Assembly: GCA_945866125.1 (NCBI GenBank)
Contig: CAMBFZ010000004.1
Coordinates: forward strand, 83,004 to 147,003
Reading direction: 5' to 3'
DNA from: Bordetella parapertussis
GTDB taxonomy: Bacteria > Pseudomonadota > Gammaproteobacteria > Burkholderiales > Burkholderiaceae_D
DNA length: 64,000 bases
A program made the translations under genes and the position numbers. Below the pieces are notes generated by a model that made no database searches, was not told the DNA's origin, and worked only from the letters and a program-made list of their open reading frames with translations. Shown piece by piece: positions 1 through 8,002 of the stretch. Numbering within the stretch: the stretch's first letter is position 1; the number at the start of each line of letters is the position of its first letter.

Positions 1-615
1 GAAACGAAATGACAAATCTTCGAGTTCCCATTTGAGCTGCCAGATACCGAGACGATTTGCCAGTGGCGCATACAAATCAAAACTCTCGCGCGCATAGCGC
101 AAGGTAAGCGCATTTTCGAGTTTCATCTCGGCGAAGTAACGCAAGGTCGTCAGCCGTGACGCCAGCCGCACCAGCACCACCCGCATGTCAGTGGCCATTG
201 CCAAGGTCATCTTGCGCAGCGTCTCAATCTGACTCGCTGCGGTGTTCTTGCTCTTGACTGGTTCAACCTGACCGAACGCGGTTTCATGCAGACGCATCAG
301 CTGCCGTATCCCGGTGACGAGGTCGGCGATCTCTTTGCCAAAGCGCGGCTCGATTTGCAAAGCGGCCTGCTCGTTAAAAAACGGTAGCTCAAACAATAAG
401 CCCGCAATACGGGTATCGACATCGGATTTGAGCGCCGCCAGACACACCACGACCCCGCGAGAAAAAGCCAATGCATCCTGACCAGTAGGCACGGTACGTC
501 CGGCATACAGCGGATGAACATGGTCTAACGCCTGCAACAGCCTGGTCGCATCCTCGGCACGCAGACCGGCCGTAAGCTGCAGATCGCCATCCAGGATGGC
601 TGCGGTCGAGACCAT
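1..615 (-). CDS. relA: RelA, (p)ppGpp synthetase, N-terminal part (runs off the window)
   Basis: Reading the minus strand from an ATG at 613-615 gives 205 codons without a stop, ending at the window edge. The later part (about residues 145-205) contains ATDMRVVLVRLASRLTTLR and PLANRLGIWQLKWELEDLSF, which are typical of RelA/SpoT proteins that make the alarmone (p)ppGpp in the stringent response. The region where bifunctional SpoT has the hydrolase HD motif reads LLFELPFFNE here, with no His-Asp pair, so this is the synthetase-only RelA type by family knowledge. The synthetase, TGS and ACT domains lie outside the window. The ATG sits 2 bases after the stop of the upstream hydrolase gene, which suggests co-transcription. 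Confidence in identity is high; the exact start is likely but not proven. Confidence 0.93.
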   Translation of the reverse strand, partial: MVSTAAILDGDLQLTAGLRAEDATRLLQALDHVHPLYAGRTVPTGQDALAFSRGVVVCLAALKSDVDTRIAGLLFELPFFNEQAALQIEPRFGKEIADLVTGIRQLMRLHETAFGQVEPVKSKNTAASQIETLRKMTLAMATDMRVVLVRLASRLTTLRYFAEMKLENALTLRYARESFDLYAPLANRLGIWQLKWELEDLSFRF

Positions 616-617
616 CT

Positions 618-1484
618 TCAGCCCAGCAGGAAACGCCGCGCCAGCGCGATCTGGTCGTCATGCATGAAGGTCGGGGCGTGACCAATACCAACAAACTCAA
701 CTAACTCGGCACGTGGCCCACGCTGCGTCATTTGTGCCGCCGTCTCCGGCGTAAGCAAATCAGATTCGCTGCCACGCACGAGCAGCACCGGACAGCGGAT
801 TTTGTCATACGCGGCCCACATCGCTGCCTCACCCTGCTGCGCGCTCTCGGCCGTCATCGACTCAAAGGCCTTCGAGATCGCCGGATCATAGTGCCGGATC
901 CACTGCCCGTCAGGCTGTTGACGCAACACGTCCGCGGCAAGCTTGCGCCATTCTTCGTCGGTGTGTGGCCCAAAGGGCGCCGAGATGGTCCGTATGTACT
1001 CGACGCCAGCATCAAAATCAGCAAATCGTACCTCGCGAGCGATGTATTCACCGATACGTGTCAGCGCCGGATAATTGAGGGTCGGCCCCACATCGTTCAT
1101 CACCATTTTGCGCACCGGGCTCTCGGCAAGCGACGCCAATCCCATCCCGATGAGGGCGCCCATCGATGTACCAAACCAGTCGACTTGCGGCACATCAAGC
1201 CGCGCCACCAGCGTGACCATGTCGCTCACGTACTGGGGCAGTTGATAAAACTGCGGATTAGCCAGCCACGACGACCGGCCACGCCCGACCACGTCGGGAC
1301 AGATCACCCGGTAGCGATCCGACAAAGCCGCAGCAAGATGATCAAAATCATCCGAGATGCGCGTGACACCATGCACGCAGACCAGCACAGCAGGATTGTC
1401 AGGGTCACCCCATTCCTGATAGGCCATCCGGTGCAGTCCGGAGGGAGAAAGGCATTGCACTGTTTTGGTGTGAGGCTGGGTCAT
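618..1484 (-). CDS. alpha/beta hydrolase
   Basis: A 288-residue protein with the alpha/beta hydrolase layout: an oxyanion-hole stretch VHGV near residues 38-41, a nucleophile elbow GTSMGA with Ser107, an acidic residue in the SESDLLTPE segment and the catalytic His in GIGHAP near the C-terminus. It lacks a signal peptide or membrane segment, so it is probably cytoplasmic. The ATG at 1484 is preferred over an in-frame TTG three codons upstream. The gene ends 2 bases before relA and probably shares its transcript. The fold does not reveal the substrate; similar proteins are annotated as esterases, lipases or C-C bond hydrolases. A long open frame on the opposite strand (732-1505) is a shadow of this gene. 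Confidence 0.85.
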   Translation of the reverse strand: MTQPHTKTVQCLSPSGLHRMAYQEWGDPDNPAVLVCVHGVTRISDDFDHLAAALSDRYRVICPDVVGRGRSSWLANPQFYQLPQYVSDMVTLVARLDVPQVDWFGTSMGALIGMGLASLAESPVRKMVMNDVGPTLNYPALTRIGEYIAREVRFADFDAGVEYIRTISAPFGPHTDEEWRKLAADVLRQQPDGQWIRHYDPAISKAFESMTAESAQQGEAAMWAAYDKIRCPVLLVRGSESDLLTPETAAQMTQRGPRAELVEFVGIGHAPTFMHDDQIALARRFLLG

Positions 1485-1585
1485 CGCGCGCAATCGAAAA
1501 AGTGAGCCAAAGGATTCGCCATTTTACTGGTGGTTCCGCTTAAAATCGTCAACACATCATTATCATTTTTTCATAAGGGCACGAC

Positions 1586-2380
1586 ATGCAGAATGGGCAA
1601 CTCATAGGCAAGACCGCATTGATCACCGGATCCACTTCCGGCATCGGACTGGGCATTGCCCACGCGCTCGCCGCAGAAGGCGCCAACATCCTATTCAATG
1701 GCTTTGGTGATGCTGCCCTGATTACCCAACTGCAGGCAGAGACCGCCAGCCGCTATGGCGTGCACACCGATTACAGCAGCGCCGACATGTCCAAGCCAGC
1801 CGAGATAGAAGCGATGATGCAAGCGGCCGCCTCTCGCTTTGGCGGCATCGACATTCTCGTCAACAATGCCGGTATTCAGCATGTCGCTGCGGTCGAAGAT
1901 TTTCCGGTCGAGCGTTGGGATGCCGTCATTGCCATCAATCTGAGTTCAGCCTTTCATACTACTCGCCTGGCGTTACCGCACATGAAGGCACGCAACTGGG
2001 GGCGCATCATCAATCTGGCCTCGGTGCATGGGCTCGTTGGGTCAGCGCAAAAATCAGCCTACGTCGCTGCCAAGCATGGCATTGTCGGCCTGACCAAAGT
2101 CACCGCGCTGGAGAATGCGCAAACAGGGATCACTTGTAATGCAATTTGTCCGGGCTGGGTGCTAACGCCGCTAGTACAAAAACAAGTCGATGCACGTGCG
2201 GCGCAAAACAATCTCTCCATTGAGCAAGCCAAACGAGAGCTGTTAATGGAAAAACAGCCCTCCGGTGAATTCGTCACGCCCGAACAACTCGCCGCGCTCG
2301 CTGTGTTCATGTGCAGCGAAGCAGCCAGTCAGGTGCGCGGGGTGGCGTGGAATATGGATGGGGGTTGGACCGCGCAATAA
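1586..2380 (+). CDS. bdhA: D-3-hydroxybutyrate dehydrogenase
   Basis: This 264-residue short-chain dehydrogenase interconverts D-3-hydroxybutyrate and acetoacetate with NAD. It has the nucleotide-binding motif TGSTSGIG at residues 14-21, NNAG at 93-96, the catalytic Ser146 and the YVAAK signature with Tyr159 and Lys163. The segment LFNGFGD after the second strand and the C-terminal QVRGVAWNMDGGWTAQ are typical of the 3-hydroxybutyrate dehydrogenase subfamily rather than generic FabG. It converges on scoB-scoA, whose products activate acetoacetate to acetoacetyl-CoA, so the three genes together form a route from poly-3-hydroxybutyrate monomers to central metabolism. A strong shared hairpin follows the stop. 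The start is an ATG behind a purine-rich AAGGGCACG stretch. Confidence 0.93.
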   Translation: MQNGQLIGKTALITGSTSGIGLGIAHALAAEGANILFNGFGDAALITQLQAETASRYGVHTDYSSADMSKPAEIEAMMQAAASRFGGIDILVNNAGIQHVAAVEDFPVERWDAVIAINLSSAFHTTRLALPHMKARNWGRIINLASVHGLVGSAQKSAYVAAKHGIVGLTKVTALENAQTGITCNAICPGWVLTPLVQKQVDARAAQNNLSIEQAKRELLMEKQPSGEFVTPEQLAALAVFMCSEAASQVRGVAWNMDGGWTAQ

Positions 2381-2423
2381 TACCTCCATCGCGCAATCAA
2401 CATGACGCTCAAGCACCTTAATA

Positions 2424-2450
2424 AAAACGCCTCAACTGAGGCGTTTTTTT
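2424..2450. terminator. bidirectional intrinsic terminator between bdhA and scoB
   Basis: A near-perfect hairpin, AACGCCTCA then TGAGGCGTT around a 2-base loop, is flanked by A-rich sequence on the left and seven T residues on the right. It can therefore stop transcription from both sides, serving bdhA on the plus strand and scoB on the minus strand. It lies 44 bases after the bdhA stop and 25 bases from the scoB stop. Confidence 0.9.
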
Positions 2451-2474
2451 ATTTCAGAAAAACCTAAAGCCACA

Positions 2475-3119
2475 TTACAGAAAAGTTACTTCACCGCTCG
2501 TTGCTTCGATCAGCTCTTCCTTGGTCACACCGGGCGCCAGCTCGACAATCTTCAAACCTTCACCCGTCACATCAAGCACACCCAAATCGGTAATGATGCG
2601 GTCAACCACACCCACGCCCGTCAGCGGCAAGGTGCAATGCGGCAAAATCTTATGTGAGGTCGTGCCGTCCTTAGCTTTGGCGACGTGCTCCATCAGCACC
2701 ACCACACGCTTGACGCCCGCCACCAGATCCATCGCACCGCCCATGCCCTTGACCATTTTTCCCGGGATCATCCAGTTGGCCAGATCACCATGCTCGGAAA
2801 CCTGCATCGCGCCCAGGATCGCAATATTGACCTTACCGCCGCGGATCATCGCAAATGAATCTGCCGAGCTGAAAATCGACGAACCCGACAAAGCGGTCAC
2901 GGTCTGCTTGCCGGCGTTGATCAGATCGGCATCGATCTTGTCTTCGGTTGGAAACGGGCCAATGCCCAGCAAGCCGTTTTCGGACTGCAGCCAGACCTCA
3001 ATATCCTTGGGGACATAGTTGGCCACCATCGTCGGCAAGCCAATACCGAGATTCACATAAAACCCATCCTGCAATTCCAGCGCTGCGCGCGCTGCCATCT
3101 CTTCACGTGTCCATGCCAT
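2475..3119 (-). CDS. scoB: succinyl-CoA:3-ketoacid CoA-transferase subunit B
   Basis: A 214-residue class I CoA-transferase beta subunit. The SENG motif (Glu47) is the catalytic glutamate that forms the enzyme-CoA thioester. The sequence [11 protein letters not shown] and a later [16 protein letters not shown] block are characteristic of the SCOT/AtoA family. With ScoA it moves CoA from succinyl-CoA to acetoacetate. The ATG at 3119 is chosen because GGAGAAAAACG sits directly before it; a start eight codons upstream (3143) would overlap the scoA stop. It follows scoA by 13 bases in one operon and ends at the bidirectional terminator. AtoD/AtoA for short-chain acids is the alternative, but the bdhA context favours acetoacetate. 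Confidence 0.92.
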   Translation of the reverse strand: MAWTREEMAARAALELQDGFYVNLGIGLPTMVANYVPKDIEVWLQSENGLLGIGPFPTEDKIDADLINAGKQTVTALSGSSIFSSADSFAMIRGGKVNIAILGAMQVSEHGDLANWMIPGKMVKGMGGAMDLVAGVKRVVVLMEHVAKAKDGTTSHKILPHCTLPLTGVGVVDRIITDLGVLDVTGEGLKIVELAPGVTKEELIEATSGEVTFL

Positions 3120-3132
3120 CGTTTTTCTCCGC

Positions 3133-3831
3133 TTACTGTGCACTGACCGTGCGTTGTTCTATGCGCTTCTCAGGCGTCGCATTTACCACGATGCGATGCA
3201 CGAAAATTCCCGGGGTGTGAACGGCGTCCGGATCAAGCTCGCCCAGACCAACCAACTCCTCAACCTCAACGATCGTGATCTTGCCGGCCATCGCCACATT
3301 AGGATTAAAGTTACGGGCAGTCTTGCGATAAATCAGATTACCACTGGGGTCTGCCTTCCAGGCTTTGACCAGTGACACATCGGCCACCAGCGAGTGCTCC
3401 ATCACATATTTTTCACCATCAAACTCCCGCACTTCTTTGCCATCAGCGACAATCGTGCCCACACCCGTTTTGGTAAAAAACGCCGGAATCCCCGCGCCGC
3501 CGGCACGCAGCTTTTCTGCCAGCGTCCCCTGCGGTGTAAATTCAAGCGCCAGCTCACCAGACAAATACTGCCGTTCGAATTCTTTGTTTTCGCCCACATA
3601 AGACGCGATCATTTTTTTGATCTGGCGCGTCGTCAGCAACTGACCCAGGCCGAAACCATCGACACCCGCATTATTTGAAATGGCGGTCAGGTTTTGCACG
3701 CCAGAGTCTCGCAGCGCGGCGATCAGGGCTTCGGGAATTCCGCACAGGCCAAAGCCGCCAACGGCAATCGTATGGCCGTCCTTGACCACGCCAGCGAGCG
3801 CCGTTGCGGCGTCCGGGTAAACTTTTTTCAT
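3133..3831 (-). CDS. scoA: succinyl-CoA:3-ketoacid CoA-transferase subunit A
   Basis: A 232-residue CoA-transferase alpha subunit beginning [12 protein letters not shown]. The glycine-rich [13 protein letters not shown] segment near residues 22-34 is the CoA-binding signature of the family, and the [21 protein letters not shown] block is strongly conserved in SCOT alpha subunits. It pairs with ScoB directly downstream. The ATG at 3831 follows an AGGAGCCCC ribosome-binding site; a longer reading to 3891 has no such support. It is first in the two-gene operon and is divergent from a PAS-LuxR regulator that starts 101 bases away, so both promoters share that gap. Confidence 0.92.
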   Translation of the reverse strand: MKKVYPDAATALAGVVKDGHTIAVGGFGLCGIPEALIAALRDSGVQNLTAISNNAGVDGFGLGQLLTTRQIKKMIASYVGENKEFERQYLSGELALEFTPQGTLAEKLRAGGAGIPAFFTKTGVGTIVADGKEVREFDGEKYVMEHSLVADVSLVKAWKADPSGNLIYRKTARNFNPNVAMAGKITIVEVEELVGLGELDPDAVHTPGIFVHRIVVNATPEKRIEQRTVSAQ

Positions 3832-3932
3832 GGGGCTCCTCAGGTAAACTTGGCGGCAAATTTTGCCACGGCGCCTAGAATAGGCGCACATTCAGGCCGA
3901 CACAATACCGTAAAAGTACGAAGGTACGCAGA

Positions 3933-4499
3933 ATGCTCCAAGCCGACGCAATCGATTTTGCAATGATTTTCCAGCATGCGCCGGTCGGACTCTGCGTCTC
4001 CCATCAGCGCTTCATCACGGCCTGCAACGATGCACTGGCCTCCATTTTTGGTTACAGCGCTGCCGAGCTTACCGGGCAATCATTCTCGATTCTCTATCCG
4101 ACCATGGACGAGTTTGAGCGCACCGGCGCACGCATCGCCCCCATCCTCAATCAACGGGGGCACTACTCGGATGAGCGCATCATGAAGCGTGCCAACGGTG
4201 AGCTATTCTGGTGCCATGTAACGGGCCGTGCGCTCAGCCGCGACGATCCCCACGCGGCTGCTATCTGGAGCTTTGAAGACCTGGCTAGCCAGCGACCCGT
4301 CACGGCCGCCTTAACGCCCCGGGAGCGCGAAATCGCTGCTCTGCTCGTTGCCGGCCAAACCAGCAAGCTGATCGCCCGGCAACTGGATCTAAGTCCGCGC
4401 ACGGTCGAGATGCACCGCGCCCGGCTAATGAAAAAATTTAACGCGGCAACCTCAAGCGAGCTGGTGCATCGACTGCTTGGCGCCGACGGCCGCGCCTGA
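3933..4499 (+). CDS. PAS-LuxR transcriptional regulator
   Basis: A 188-residue protein with two recognisable parts. Residues about 8-112 form a PAS sensor domain (APVGLCVSHQRFITACNDA, then FGYSAAELTGQS, then a WSFEDL ending). Residues about 126-182 form a LuxR/GerE helix-turn-helix: LTPREREIAALLVAGQTSK, IARQLDLSPRTVEMHRARL. There is no receiver domain, so it probably senses a small ligand or cofactor rather than phosphorylation. Its divergent position 101 bases from scoA suggests that it controls the acetoacetate-activation operon, which is inference from context only. The stop is followed by about 195 bases before the next gene with no clear terminator. Confidence 0.85.
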   Translation: MLQADAIDFAMIFQHAPVGLCVSHQRFITACNDALASIFGYSAAELTGQSFSILYPTMDEFERTGARIAPILNQRGHYSDERIMKRANGELFWCHVTGRALSRDDPHAAAIWSFEDLASQRPVTAALTPREREIAALLVAGQTSKLIARQLDLSPRTVEMHRARLMKKFNAATSSELVHRLLGADGRA

Positions 4500-4694
4500 A
4501 GCCTTGGCCGGGATTACGTAGCCGGACGACTCTCAGAGTGCACAGCGAGAGTAGGTTTTATTCTATTTTTTGCTACTTACTTGCGACTTACTTGCGCCTT
4601 AACTCCGCCCACCGCCAATAACGTCGCACGCGCCCCGCATAAATCACGCGCTGGCCTTACAATCGCATCTTTGCCGCCGCCCTCTCGTTCCAAC

Positions 4695-5213
4695 GTGACC
4701 CAAGACACCATCAACCCGCTGGCCACCCCATCGCTCAAAATACGCCTCACCTGCATGGTGTACGAAACCATGCTGCTATTTGGCGTGCTATTTATTGCGA
4801 CGCTGCTTTTTTCTACTGTGCTCGAACAGCGTCATGCGCTGCGGCTGCGTAGCGAATTACAAAACTGGCTGTTCGTCGTACTCGGCTTATATTTCAGCTG
4901 GTTCTGGATGCATGGTGGGCAAACCCTGGCCATGAAAACCTGGCGCATCCGCGTCGTCGATCAACAAGGCGCACCGGTCTCCTGGGCGCGGGCCATGCTG
5001 CGCTATGTGCTGGCCTGGCTGTGGCTATTACCCGGGCTCGCGCTTGCGCGCGCAATCGACGCCCAAGGCTGGATGTTAGTGCTTTTGCCAGTCTTGAATG
5101 TGCTGCTGTGGGCAGCGGCAGTCGCCTTGCATCCCCAGCGCCAGTTTCTGCATGATCGTCTCGCAAAAACGCGCTTGGTCTTGCTCCCTGCGCCTTCAGC
5201 CGAATCGCCCTGA
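4695..5213 (+). CDS. RDD family membrane protein
   Basis: A small polytopic membrane protein of about 172 residues. It has an early R-L-T-C-M-V-Y-E pattern leading into the first hydrophobic helix, a second helix (LFVVLGLYFSWFWMHGGQTLAM), then the TWRIRVVDQQGAPVSW segment and two further helices, ending with FLHDRLAKTRLV. This is the usual RDD-domain arrangement. The start is uncertain. A GTG at 4695 gives VTQDTINPL and fits related proteins best; an ATG at 4755 or an ATG at 4581 with a poorly conserved extension is possible. It is followed after 12 bases by a lipase-like gene, probably in one transcript. RDD proteins have no single established role. Confidence 0.8.
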   Translation: MTQDTINPLATPSLKIRLTCMVYETMLLFGVLFIATLLFSTVLEQRHALRLRSELQNWLFVVLGLYFSWFWMHGGQTLAMKTWRIRVVDQQGAPVSWARAMLRYVLAWLWLLPGLALARAIDAQGWMLVLLPVLNVLLWAAAVALHPQRQFLHDRLAKTRLVLLPAPSAESP

Positions 5214-5225
5214 GCCTCTGCCACC

Positions 5226-6173
5226 ATGATCACTCGCTTCACACGCTCAATGCTGGTCGTGCAATTACTGGCCGTTATCGCTCTGGCCGCCCTCTTCGTT
5301 GCAATGGGGACGATCGCGTCGCTACCCTTGGCGCTGCTGGCCGGCGTGCTGATCGTCACGCTACCCCGCGCCGCCATTGTGTTCAATAATTTTTTTATGG
5401 CAAAGGCATTGCATCGCCAACGTCAGGACGGCACCCTGATTCAGACGACCGCCCTCATCACAATGATGCTGCAAGAATTTTACTGGAGCTCAGTATGCTG
5501 GCTAGCGGTATTCCCCTTTGCCGCCTTTCGCGCCCGTCTGCTTGCACAAGACCGCGGGTTGCCCGTGCTGCTCATTCACGGCTACGGTTGCAACAGCGGA
5601 TTCTGGTATCGTTTCAGCAAACGACTCGCCCGTGCCGGCATCAGTCAGCTGGCCATCGACCTTGAGCCGCTACTGGCTGACATTGATGATTACACTACCT
5701 TGATCGATGAAGGCATTGACGCGCTGTGTCGCCACAGCGAGTCAACACAGGTCATTGTGCTAGCGCACAGCATGGGGGGATTAGCGGCACGCGCGTATCT
5801 GCGGCGCCATGGCCAATCCCGGGTGGCGCGCGTCATTACTTTGGGATCACCGCACTTCGGTAGCACGATGGCACAACATGCGATGGGGATCAACGCGGCG
5901 CAAATGCGGCACACTACGCTACCCGATACCCACAGCTGGCTGCAGAAACTCGCAAGTGCCGAGGCAGAGTCAGTCCGGGCGTTGTTTGTATCGATTTATT
6001 CGCGGCACGACAATATCGTGTCGCCGCAGGATTCCGCTGTGTTGCCAGGCGCGCGCAACATCAGCCTCGACTTGGTAGGCCACGTTGCACTCGGCTTCGA
6101 TGCCGGCGTGATGCAGCTTGTACTGACTGAAATTACTGCAGCCCGCCAAAACAGGTTTCAATCAGAAAACTGA
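5226..6173 (+). CDS. membrane-anchored lipase/esterase, alpha/beta hydrolase fold
   Basis: A 315-residue protein. Two N-terminal hydrophobic helices (about residues 9-54) probably anchor it in the inner membrane. A hydrolase domain follows: LLIHGYG near 115-121, the nucleophile elbow AHSMGGLAAR with Ser182, and later candidates for the acid (YSRHDNIVSP) and base (LVGHVAL). The sequence TLGSPHFGS after the nucleophile is typical of triacylglycerol lipases and PGAP1-like esterases. The gene probably forms a pair with the RDD gene just upstream. Its last 41 bases overlap the end of the convergent TetR gene, so no terminator separates them. The natural substrate is unknown. Confidence 0.85.
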   Translation: MITRFTRSMLVVQLLAVIALAALFVAMGTIASLPLALLAGVLIVTLPRAAIVFNNFFMAKALHRQRQDGTLIQTTALITMMLQEFYWSSVCWLAVFPFAAFRARLLAQDRGLPVLLIHGYGCNSGFWYRFSKRLARAGISQLAIDLEPLLADIDDYTTLIDEGIDALCRHSESTQVIVLAHSMGGLAARAYLRRHGQSRVARVITLGSPHFGSTMAQHAMGINAAQMRHTTLPDTHSWLQKLASAEAESVRALFVSIYSRHDNIVSPQDSAVLPGARNISLDLVGHVALGFDAGVMQLVLTEITAARQNRFQSEN

Positions 6174-6738
6174 TCACCTGCGCATCGGTGTACTGACCGC
6201 TGACACGCAAATAATCCATCGTCGGATCGCAAGAACGCGCATAAATCGTAAAGAGCACGACATCGACCGGCAGGGCCGGCTGAATCGCGCCGTCTGCGCG
6301 TGCTTTTTCAATCAATTCACCCATCAATTCGTTAAGGTCCAACAAGCGATTAATGTAGCGCGTGTTGTTGAGCAAAGCCTCACGCAAACTCGTGTTTTCG
6401 GCTGGCAGTGTTGGCAGGCCGCCGCGCATGCGAATCTCTAGCGCCCATTGCAATACGCCTTTAAGCTGCGCAATCGCCGTCTGCTGTGGATCAAGACTGC
6501 GCACGAACGCCAGCGTGTTCTCCAGCAAGCGGATCATCGCGGCTGCAGCGAGTGCTTCTTTGGAAGGAAAGTGCTTGTAGAGGCTTGCCTTGGCAATCCC
6601 GACATCGGCAGCGACTTCATCCATCGTCATCAGGTCGAAACCTTTTTGGGCGAGAAGACTATTGGTCGCATCAATGATTGCGTTTTCTCGCACGATAAGT
6701 TGCTGCTGTTTGAACGAAAGCTTAGGTTCTTTACTCAT
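6133..6738 (-). CDS. TetR/AcrR family transcriptional regulator
   Basis: A 201-residue one-component regulator. The N-terminal helix-turn-helix reads IIDATNSLLAQKGFDLMTMDEVAADVGIAKASLYKHF with the usual YKHFPSKEAL end of the DNA-binding domain at about residues 50-62. The C-terminal ligand domain resembles the TetR_C group that contains long helices with a QLKGVLQWALEIR segment. It lies divergent from the fasciclin-domain gene (103-base gap) and convergent with the lipase gene, overlapping it by 41 bases. Regulation of itself and of the fasciclin gene is plausible but not shown. The ligand cannot be told from sequence. Confidence 0.88.
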   Translation of the reverse strand: MSKEPKLSFKQQQLIVRENAIIDATNSLLAQKGFDLMTMDEVAADVGIAKASLYKHFPSKEALAAAAMIRLLENTLAFVRSLDPQQTAIAQLKGVLQWALEIRMRGGLPTLPAENTSLREALLNNTRYINRLLDLNELMGELIEKARADGAIQPALPVDVVLFTIYARSCDPTMDYLRVSGQYTDAQVISFLIETCFGGLQ

Positions 6739-6841
6739 TGGTTACTTTTCAGGCACGGCGGTTTTTGAACTTTTCGGATTATAAGGCACCCGAACCGCAT
6801 AGGGTGCGTCATGCCTTTTTATTAATCATGACTGACTGAGG

Positions 6842-7327
6842 ATGCGGATGAGAAAAAAATGGACCCTCTCGGTCATGGCGGGAATTGCAGTGTGGTTAGG
6901 GCTCGCCGGTTTTCCTGTTTATGCGGGCAATCTTGTTGAGGCGGCGACGACATCCGGCAACTTTAAAATTTTTCTGGCAGCGATCAAGACAGCCGGATTG
7001 ACATCTCAACTCGCCAGCGACGGCCCCTACACCATCTTTATGCCGACCGACCATGCCTTTGCTACACTAGCTGCAGGACAATGGGACACCATCTCGAAAG
7101 ACAAGATCAGGCTTGGCCGTGTGCTGACTTACCATCTGATTACCGGCAAAGTGAAAGTCAGCGAGGTCAAGCCCGGCAACGTCGCCACCATCGAAGGCAG
7201 TCCGGTGAGACTGAAATCCGATAATGGCATGGTCAGCGTCAATGACGCGCGCGTGACAGACAGCGACCTGGCCGCTGACAACGGCGTCATTCACGCCATC
7301 GACAAGGTACTGATGCCCCCAGACTGA
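6842..7327 (+). CDS. secreted fasciclin (FAS1) domain protein
   Basis: A 161-residue protein with a cleavable signal peptide (charged MRMRKKW, hydrophobic stretch, likely cleavage after VYAG near residue 29) and a single FAS1 domain. The two conserved FAS1 boxes are visible: YTIFMPTDHAFATL near residues 63-76 (H1) and NGVIHAIDKVLMPP at the C-terminus (H2). Bacterial FAS1 proteins are periplasmic or surface proteins linked to adhesion or matrix formation; the role here is not known. ATG codons at 6842 and 6848 are both possible starts. It stands alone, with the divergent TetR gene upstream and a LOG-family gene 64 bases downstream. Confidence 0.88.
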   Translation: MRMRKKWTLSVMAGIAVWLGLAGFPVYAGNLVEAATTSGNFKIFLAAIKTAGLTSQLASDGPYTIFMPTDHAFATLAAGQWDTISKDKIRLGRVLTYHLITGKVKVSEVKPGNVATIEGSPVRLKSDNGMVSVNDARVTDSDLAADNGVIHAIDKVLMPPD

Positions 7328-7391
7328 CGCGGCGGACGATCGGGTATCATCAGCCCGTCGACTTTCGTCTTGATGAACAGCGTCTCTTGTG

Positions 7392-7997
7392 ATGAAAAAA
7401 ATCCAAACCTTGTGCGTGTATTGCGGCTCCTCCATCGGCGCCTCACCGCTGTATGTCAACGCCGCAAAAGAACTCGCAACAGTCATGGTGGAAAACGATA
7501 TCGCGCTCGTGTATGGCGGTGGACACGTCGGGCTCATGGGCACGATTGCTGACGCGGTGCTGGGGGCGGGCGGTAAAGTCACCGGCGTCATTCCCCAAGC
7601 TTTGATGGTGTCCGAGATCAGCCACGAGCGGCTCACGCGTCTGGTGGTAGTGAAAGACATGCACGAACGCAAAGCGCTGATGGCTGAACTGGCCGATGGC
7701 TTTATCGCGATGCCCGGCGGGATCGGTACACTGGAAGAATTATTTGAGGCGCTCACCTGGCTGCAACTAGGGTTTCATGACAAGCCGGTGGGCTTACTCA
7801 ATGTCGACGGATTTTTCGACGGACTTATCGACTTCGTCGCCCACCTGGTGCAACAAGGCTTTTTGAAATCGGAACACGCCGCCCTGCTGCTGGCTGAACC
7901 AAACCCGCTAGGCTTGCTGCACCAGTTGCAGCAATTCAGCATGCAGCCCGGCGTGAGTTGGCTCAGCCGGCGCGCGGCGCGTACGCTGGGACCTTAG
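7392..7997 (+). CDS. LOG family protein (cytokinin riboside 5'-monophosphate phosphoribohydrolase type)
   Basis: A 201-residue protein of the TIGR00730 / LOG group, often mislabelled lysine decarboxylase. The nucleotide-binding start VYCGSS lies near residues 9-14, YGGGHVGLMG at 41-50, and the signature PGGIGTLEE at 108-116 contains the catalytic glutamate. Family members split nucleoside 5'-monophosphates into base and ribose 5-phosphate. The ATG at 7392 is preferred; a GTG directly before it at 7389 could also serve. It converges with the cystathionine gamma-synthase-like gene with a 5-base gap, so transcripts from both sides must run into each other. Confidence 0.9.
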   Translation: MKKIQTLCVYCGSSIGASPLYVNAAKELATVMVENDIALVYGGGHVGLMGTIADAVLGAGGKVTGVIPQALMVSEISHERLTRLVVVKDMHERKALMAELADGFIAMPGGIGTLEELFEALTWLQLGFHDKPVGLLNVDGFFDGLIDFVAHLVQQGFLKSEHAALLLAEPNPLGLLHQLQQFSMQPGVSWLSRRAARTLGP

Positions 7998-8002
7998 CGC
8001 CT

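Noticed and set aside
732..1505. Plus-strand 257-codon open frame
   Set aside because: It lies antisense to a clear alpha/beta hydrolase, is rich in Arg and His, and has no domain.
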